Source of the DNA: Buddleja alternifolia
Taxonomy: Eukaryota > Streptophyta > Magnoliopsida > Lamiales > Scrophulariaceae
Reading direction: 5' to 3'
Assembly (NCBI GenBank): GCA_019426215.1
Contig: CM033393.1
Coordinates: 7,660,046-7,724,045, forward strand
Length of the DNA stretch: 64,000 bases
Shown here: positions 60,074 through 64,000 of the stretch, one piece after another
How the letters are laid out: every line of letters starts with the position of its first letter
Numbering within the stretch: the first letter of the stretch is position 1
Notes under the pieces: generated by a model
Told to the model about the DNA's origin: nothing
Seen by the model: only the letters and a program-made list of their open reading frames with translations
Database searches by the model: none
Program-made: the position numbers and the translations under genes

Positions 60074-62338
60074 CTAGCTGCATTGCCTCTAGTATCGGTC
60101 TCCCCGTCACTGGTGTCAAGAACATTCTCGTACAACCAAGTGAAATCGTCATCAGGGTATCGACCACTGTCGCGAAGAGACCTACGACACTTGCGCCCCG
60201 TCTTGGTCATAAAACCCATAGAGACCTTATAAGCCCACTGGTTGCACTCCTCAATATAGGCGGCACTCTATTCGAATTTCTCCACATTTTTTTCCCAACA
60301 TTCGAGTTAAGGAAGCAGCTACCGTCAGACTTCTCTGCCTCACGCTTCTTTTGAGCCTCCTTATACTTCCCATTCCATTTGTTAGATGAGTTCTCCAGAA
60401 CCGTGAAAGTAGCTGATGGTTCTACTGAAGGCTTTCCTGATGCTCCTTATCCACCTCCTCGCACTTGAGGCGAAAGCAGGGTGATAATTGAACCGCCTGA
60501 CAAAAAAAATAAAAGTGGGAAAAAATATTAGAGCTACAAATATGTAACCTCAGACTAACGATAATAAAACTTATAAATACTTTGCCCCACCAGCACCGGT
60601 GCAAATCTCCTGGTCGAGATGCTCAACCGGTAGGGATGAAAAGCGGGTAGAATCATAGTTGATCACGACCATCCTCATCATAGACCAAGGCATCACGGGA
60701 TCAGTAATATCCCAAAAGGAATTAACATTGGGGTCCAAGTTCTCCCCAAAGTTAAACAAACCAGTGCTAAGTCCGGCGGAACTAGAGCTCCTCGAGGTAT
60801 CACCACGAGCATGCTTCGCCACTGGAACCAGTGCAGGCAAAGGATAATACGGAACGTGCTCTTCGACAGGGGCCGCCCCTTTTCCACGGTTGTTTCTTGG
60901 AGATGAATGAGCTGAGCGCTCAATAACATTGTCGCCACCTCCTGTCTCCAACACCATAGTGCCCCGAGGGCTAGCAGTGGCGCCCAGTCCAGAGCTATGA
61001 GGACCCTTGGCGCCTAAATCCTCCATCAAAGAGTCAAAATCAAGGGTGCATGGCACCTGCTCCAACAGGGCAGGATCCAGCAGGGAGAGAACCCTGGGCA
61101 CGCTCATCGAGACAAGGGATGGAGGACTTGACTGATCAGCCCTCTAGCCACGACCTAGTGAAATTTGGAAAGTGAGAGGGTTGGTGGAATTCACCTCGCC
61201 ACCCTTGAGTATGGCGCCCTTGGGCATCCTCATGCCTGCACAAAATATCAGGCCATTGAATATTAGTATGTGGAAATACAACGCTAAATATCATGTAAAA
61301 ATTACAACGTAAAGTGCAAAAAAATAAGAGCACGTATATACCAGGAGTATAGAATTGGTTAACATCGAATCTACCATCAAACAAGCCCGCCTTACCAAAA
61401 ATAACTCTAAGCTGCCTTTGCGCGGGGGTGGCTTGTTGGGAAGCCAGGCTCCCAGTCCAACGCAAAGGCGTTGATATACCCAAGTGAGTGAGAAAGGCGG
61501 AAAGAAATATACATATGGCATGGAACGACACTTTTTAACCATGAACAGAGCCTGAAAGGCCTCTATATTAATGTCAAGACCAAGCTTGGTAAATCGAGAA
61601 ACAAAGCCCTTGAAGAAGGCAAAAGTAAGGGTTAGTTGACTTATGCATACGCCATAGTGGTCTAATATCTCCCCAAAAAGTTTATAGTAAGGAAAGGTAA
61701 ACCCAGAACGAAAATACTCCAAGTATAAGGTCATGTGCCCCTCGGGAGACACCCCAGAATGGGCAAGAGTAATTCAAATTCCATTGCTGTCTCCTCGAAT
61801 AGAGCTACAAGTTTGGCCTCAGTGATAGCGGAATCACGTAAGTCGAAAGCAAGGCCATCTTCAGAGACCGGACCCTCAGTATCTAGGGGATAATGACTCC
61901 CTAGTCCTATGAAAACGAAGGGTTCCATCAATAACTATTCCTTAATAGAGGTTATCTAAATAAGATAGCACACACACACACACAAGAAGTGAACATATCT
62001 AAGGAACGTATTGAAAAACCAACGAACGGGAGAGCCCGGGCCCAAGGCGAAGAGCCACGCGGCTTCGAACGCGAGGCACTGCCCCGCGGCATCCACCGCG
62101 AGGCAAGGTGCTTTTGCGAGGCAACTATGACTCCGCCCTATGAAAAATCCCCCGGCTGAAACACCTGTAACTCCTAGACGACGCCCTATTAGGGCGGGCG
62201 AGGTCATTAGTGGAATCAATCAAAGGAGGGGAAGAATAGCAAGCAAATATCTCAAGTTATCATCACATAGCCACACCATAAAAGAAAACAATAGCAAATT
62301 ATACTATCTTTACCTTGGTCATCTTGGCTCTTGCCCAT
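60074..62338 (-). pseudogene. antisense accessory gene of the inner Gypsy element
   Basis: It reads away from the 3' LTR. Start ATG at 62336-62338; the first exon is 25 bp (62314-62338, then GTAAAG), as in the sister gene. After a GC-rich intron come MEPFVFIGLGSHYPLD (61931 downwards), SPEGHMTLYLEYFRSGFTFP, CISQLTLTFAFFKGFVSRFT and HLGISTPLRWTGSLASQQAT. An intron lies at about 61234-61339, followed by MRMPKGAILKGGEV and PALLEQVPCTLDFDSLMEDL. A further intron runs to the helical segment LENSSNKWNGKYKEAQKKRE, then EECNQWAYKVSMGFMTKTG and a stop at 60074-60076. A TAG near 61140, one near 60285 and frame changes near 61740 and 61530 suggest decay, unless introns account for some. The domain resembles the 'putative gypsy type transposase' of plant Gypsy elements. 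Confidence 0.8.
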
Positions 62339-62563
62339 GGTATATTAAGGGAAGCTCCTAGAGAGAGAAATTCCTTAGAGGATGAATATGAATGAGGGTG
62401 GAGATGTGAATGGAAGTTGTGGTTAAGTGCCAACTATCCCACCACACTTATACAAAAGTGGGTGAGGGGCCTTTATGACCCACTACCCAGTAAAAACTCA
62501 AGTTAGGTGGCACAGCCTAAGCGGGATTACGTTCACTCCCAGGTATCCCACATGGTCAACCCG

Positions 62564-62585
62564 GGAGTTGGGGGGGGGGGTATTA
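62564..62585 (+). other. G-rich polypurine tract of the inner Gypsy element
   Basis: GGGAGTTGGGGGGGGGGTATTA directly precedes the 3' LTR start TGATGTACGCC. The G run is longer than in the outer element. Confidence 0.75.
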
Positions 62586-63093
62586 TGATGTACGCCAAAA
62601 TATGTCTAGGGGCATTATAATAATGAGATGTGTCCCCAAGCTAGGTCGGGTTGCCACCCGCGTGTTAACGTCTGTGGACAACCCTCTATACAAAGCCCCA
62701 AAAGAATAGGACACCCACCAAACATAATTGGGTTATATTATTAGCCCAAAAGACAGTAATATCATTGATCATTAAGCCTGATGGGTTATTAAGTAAATTA
62801 GGCCCATGGCCCGTAACCCACTACCAGCTCCCTATAAATACCATAGAGGAGCTGGGAGAGGCTCATTATCCACTCCCCCAGTAAAATTCACTGGCTATTG
62901 AGAGTAACCCCACAAAAGAACTACGAACTGACTTGATCCCACATACCTTGGGTACGTAGGCAGCTTGAAGTAACCGAGTGCAGTCTATAACTTAACCAAC
63001 CCTTAACCTAGTTTGTCGTGAGTTGAATCGGTTCCTGTACTCCACGTGGTCCATCACACGACAATCACTGTCTGACGATTTTTACCATCATTA
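62586..63093 (+). repeat. 3' LTR of the inner Gypsy element
   Basis: 508 bp, direct copy of 52645-53146, with visible differences including a last base pair pattern TTA instead of TCA. A TATAAATA box is at about 62832-62840. Followed by the target duplication CTTTA. Confidence 0.9.
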
Positions 63094-64000
63094 CTTTACC
63101 TTCTTTGGGGGTTTTATTTCTTGATTCACCGAGTTAGGCCTTGAAATAAACGTGGATGCCGTTCATGCCCTACTCACGATTAAGATGTGCACTTCTATAC
63201 CATACGTGTAATTTTTTCTTCATTGATCGTTAGGTTCTTGGAGGGTAATATTAAACCTAAGGGGTGATTGGAAATTGAAGTTCTTTTATTTCCCTCTCAT
63301 CCACTTGGGTATATCAATGCCTTTGCATTGGAATGGGAGCACTGCCCCTCATCGTGTCACCCGTGGGCAAAAACAACTCGGAGTCATCTTTAGCAAGACG
63401 GGTCTATTTGATAGTAGATTTGACATTAACCAATTCTATACTCATGGTATTTATACTTTCACTTTTAGTGCTTCTTGTTGTAACTTCTACGTGGTGTCTA
63501 GCCTCATGCTCGCACATGCTAACACTTGGTGGTTTTATGTACTTCATGTAGGCATTAGGGTGCCCACAGGTGGCAATGTGGGCTCTAATATGCCTCAAGC
63601 TTCCCACACTCCATTCAGTCATGGTGATGGGGCTGATCAGTCAGGTCCCCCACACATCGGCCTCTTAGACTCTGCTCCACTAGAGCAAGTACCATGCACA
63701 CTGGATTTTAATTCCTTGATGGCAGATTTAGGCTCTAAGGGTACCCAGAGCCCTAAGGTAGGCGCCTCTGCTAGACCTCAAGGCACCATTGTGTTGGATA
63801 CTGGGATGGCAAAAAGGTTATTGGGTACTCAACTCACTTGTCTCCCAGAGCCAGTCGTGGCAAAAAAGTAGCCCCTCCCGGAGAGCATGTGCCCTCGCAT
63901 TCTTTGCCTCCACCAGCTCCAATGGCAAAGCGTGCTCGTGGGTATTCTCTAGGGAGCTCTAGCTCCACCGGACTTGGCACTGGTTTGATTAATTCTGGGG

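Larger units (their letters stand above)
52645..63093 (+). mobile_element. inner Tat-like Gypsy element lacking pol
   Basis: Two direct LTRs (52645-53146 and 62586-63093) with target duplication CTTTA (52640-52644 and 63094-63098) frame a 10.4-kb element. It holds a gag-protease region (53170-55795), non-coding DNA with a solo Copia LTR, an antisense accessory gene (60074-62338) and a G-rich tract next to the 3' LTR. No reverse transcriptase, RNase H or integrase is present. The space left between gag-protease and the accessory gene, without the later solo LTR, is only about 1.7 kb. It has inserted into the accessory gene of a relative. Confidence 0.9.
51842..64000 (+). pseudogene. antisense accessory gene of the outer Gypsy element (interrupted)
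   Basis: A CT-rich leader precedes an ATG at 51842; the first exon is only 25 bp (51842-51866, then GTAAAG). A GC-rich intron follows, with repeated CCTCGCGG words. Coding resumes near 52322 (PLIFIGRGSHSS, PPEGHVTL) and is cut at 52644 by the inner Gypsy element. It continues at 63099 (FTELGLEINVDAVHAL), then HLGISMPLHWNGS and LLDSAPLEQVPCTLDFNSLM, and runs off the window. An intron (about 63446-63551) is shared with the sister gene. It has at least one stop near 52452. PPEG.., the helical segment after it and the overall order resemble the 'putative gypsy type transposase' domain of plant Gypsy elements. The strand is opposite to its own element. Confidence 0.78.

Overview
The window is nuclear DNA of a flowering plant, most likely a eudicot. 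The evidence is intron-containing plant genes with GT-AG introns, plant-type histone H3.3 and 14-3-3 genes, and dense nested plant transposons. I cannot name the species. Three host genes stand out: a four-exon 14-3-3 gene (+, 19071-20874), a histone H3.3 gene (-, 22861-23609 plus a 5'UTR intron to about 24330) and a nine-exon SCAI-family gene (-, 41086-47467). All three have complete reading frames when spliced. Nearly everything else is mobile DNA.

Region by region. 1-9511 is a young, deleted Copia LTR retrotransposon on the minus strand, SIRE/Maximus-like. It has LTRs about 99% identical and a broken RT-RNase H stub, and gag, protease and integrase are missing. It also carries two very long extra reading frames (563 and about 790 codons) in one frame, separated by a single UAG. 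9512-17692 is a graveyard of a second Copia family with a CACTA (TNP2) fragment. 17693-24400 holds the 14-3-3 and H3.3 genes, tail to tail. 24580-27380 is a small duplicated segment loaded with a SINE, an hAT-like element, MITEs and a minisatellite. Its sister at 38918-40160 preserves the empty sites. 27386-29525 is a 5'-truncated L1-type LINE. About 29740-38880 is a Mutator-like element with two convergent genes, a plant mobile domain (PMD) gene and a MULE transposase, each starting from one arm of an inverted repeat. Its transposase is split by a 1.77-kb solo Copia LTR. 41086-47467 is SCAI. 47468-51100 is AT-rich spacer. 51101-64000 is a Tat-like Gypsy element with an antisense accessory gene; a second, pol-less relative (52645-63093) is inserted into that gene in the opposite orientation and itself carries a solo Copia LTR and a MITE.

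Main points of interest: (1) the dispersed, strand-specific CAAGCG motif that saturates both the LTRs and the coding part of the young Copia element in all three reading frames; (2) the UAG-separated accessory frames kept open while pol is destroyed; (3) the MuDR-like architecture with a PMD gene in the place of mudrB; (4) the self-nested Tat-like Gypsy pair with antisense spliced accessory genes and no pol; (5) five non-autonomous elements with 9-bp target duplications, one verified by a paralogous empty site. All calls are from reading the sequence; no database search was run.
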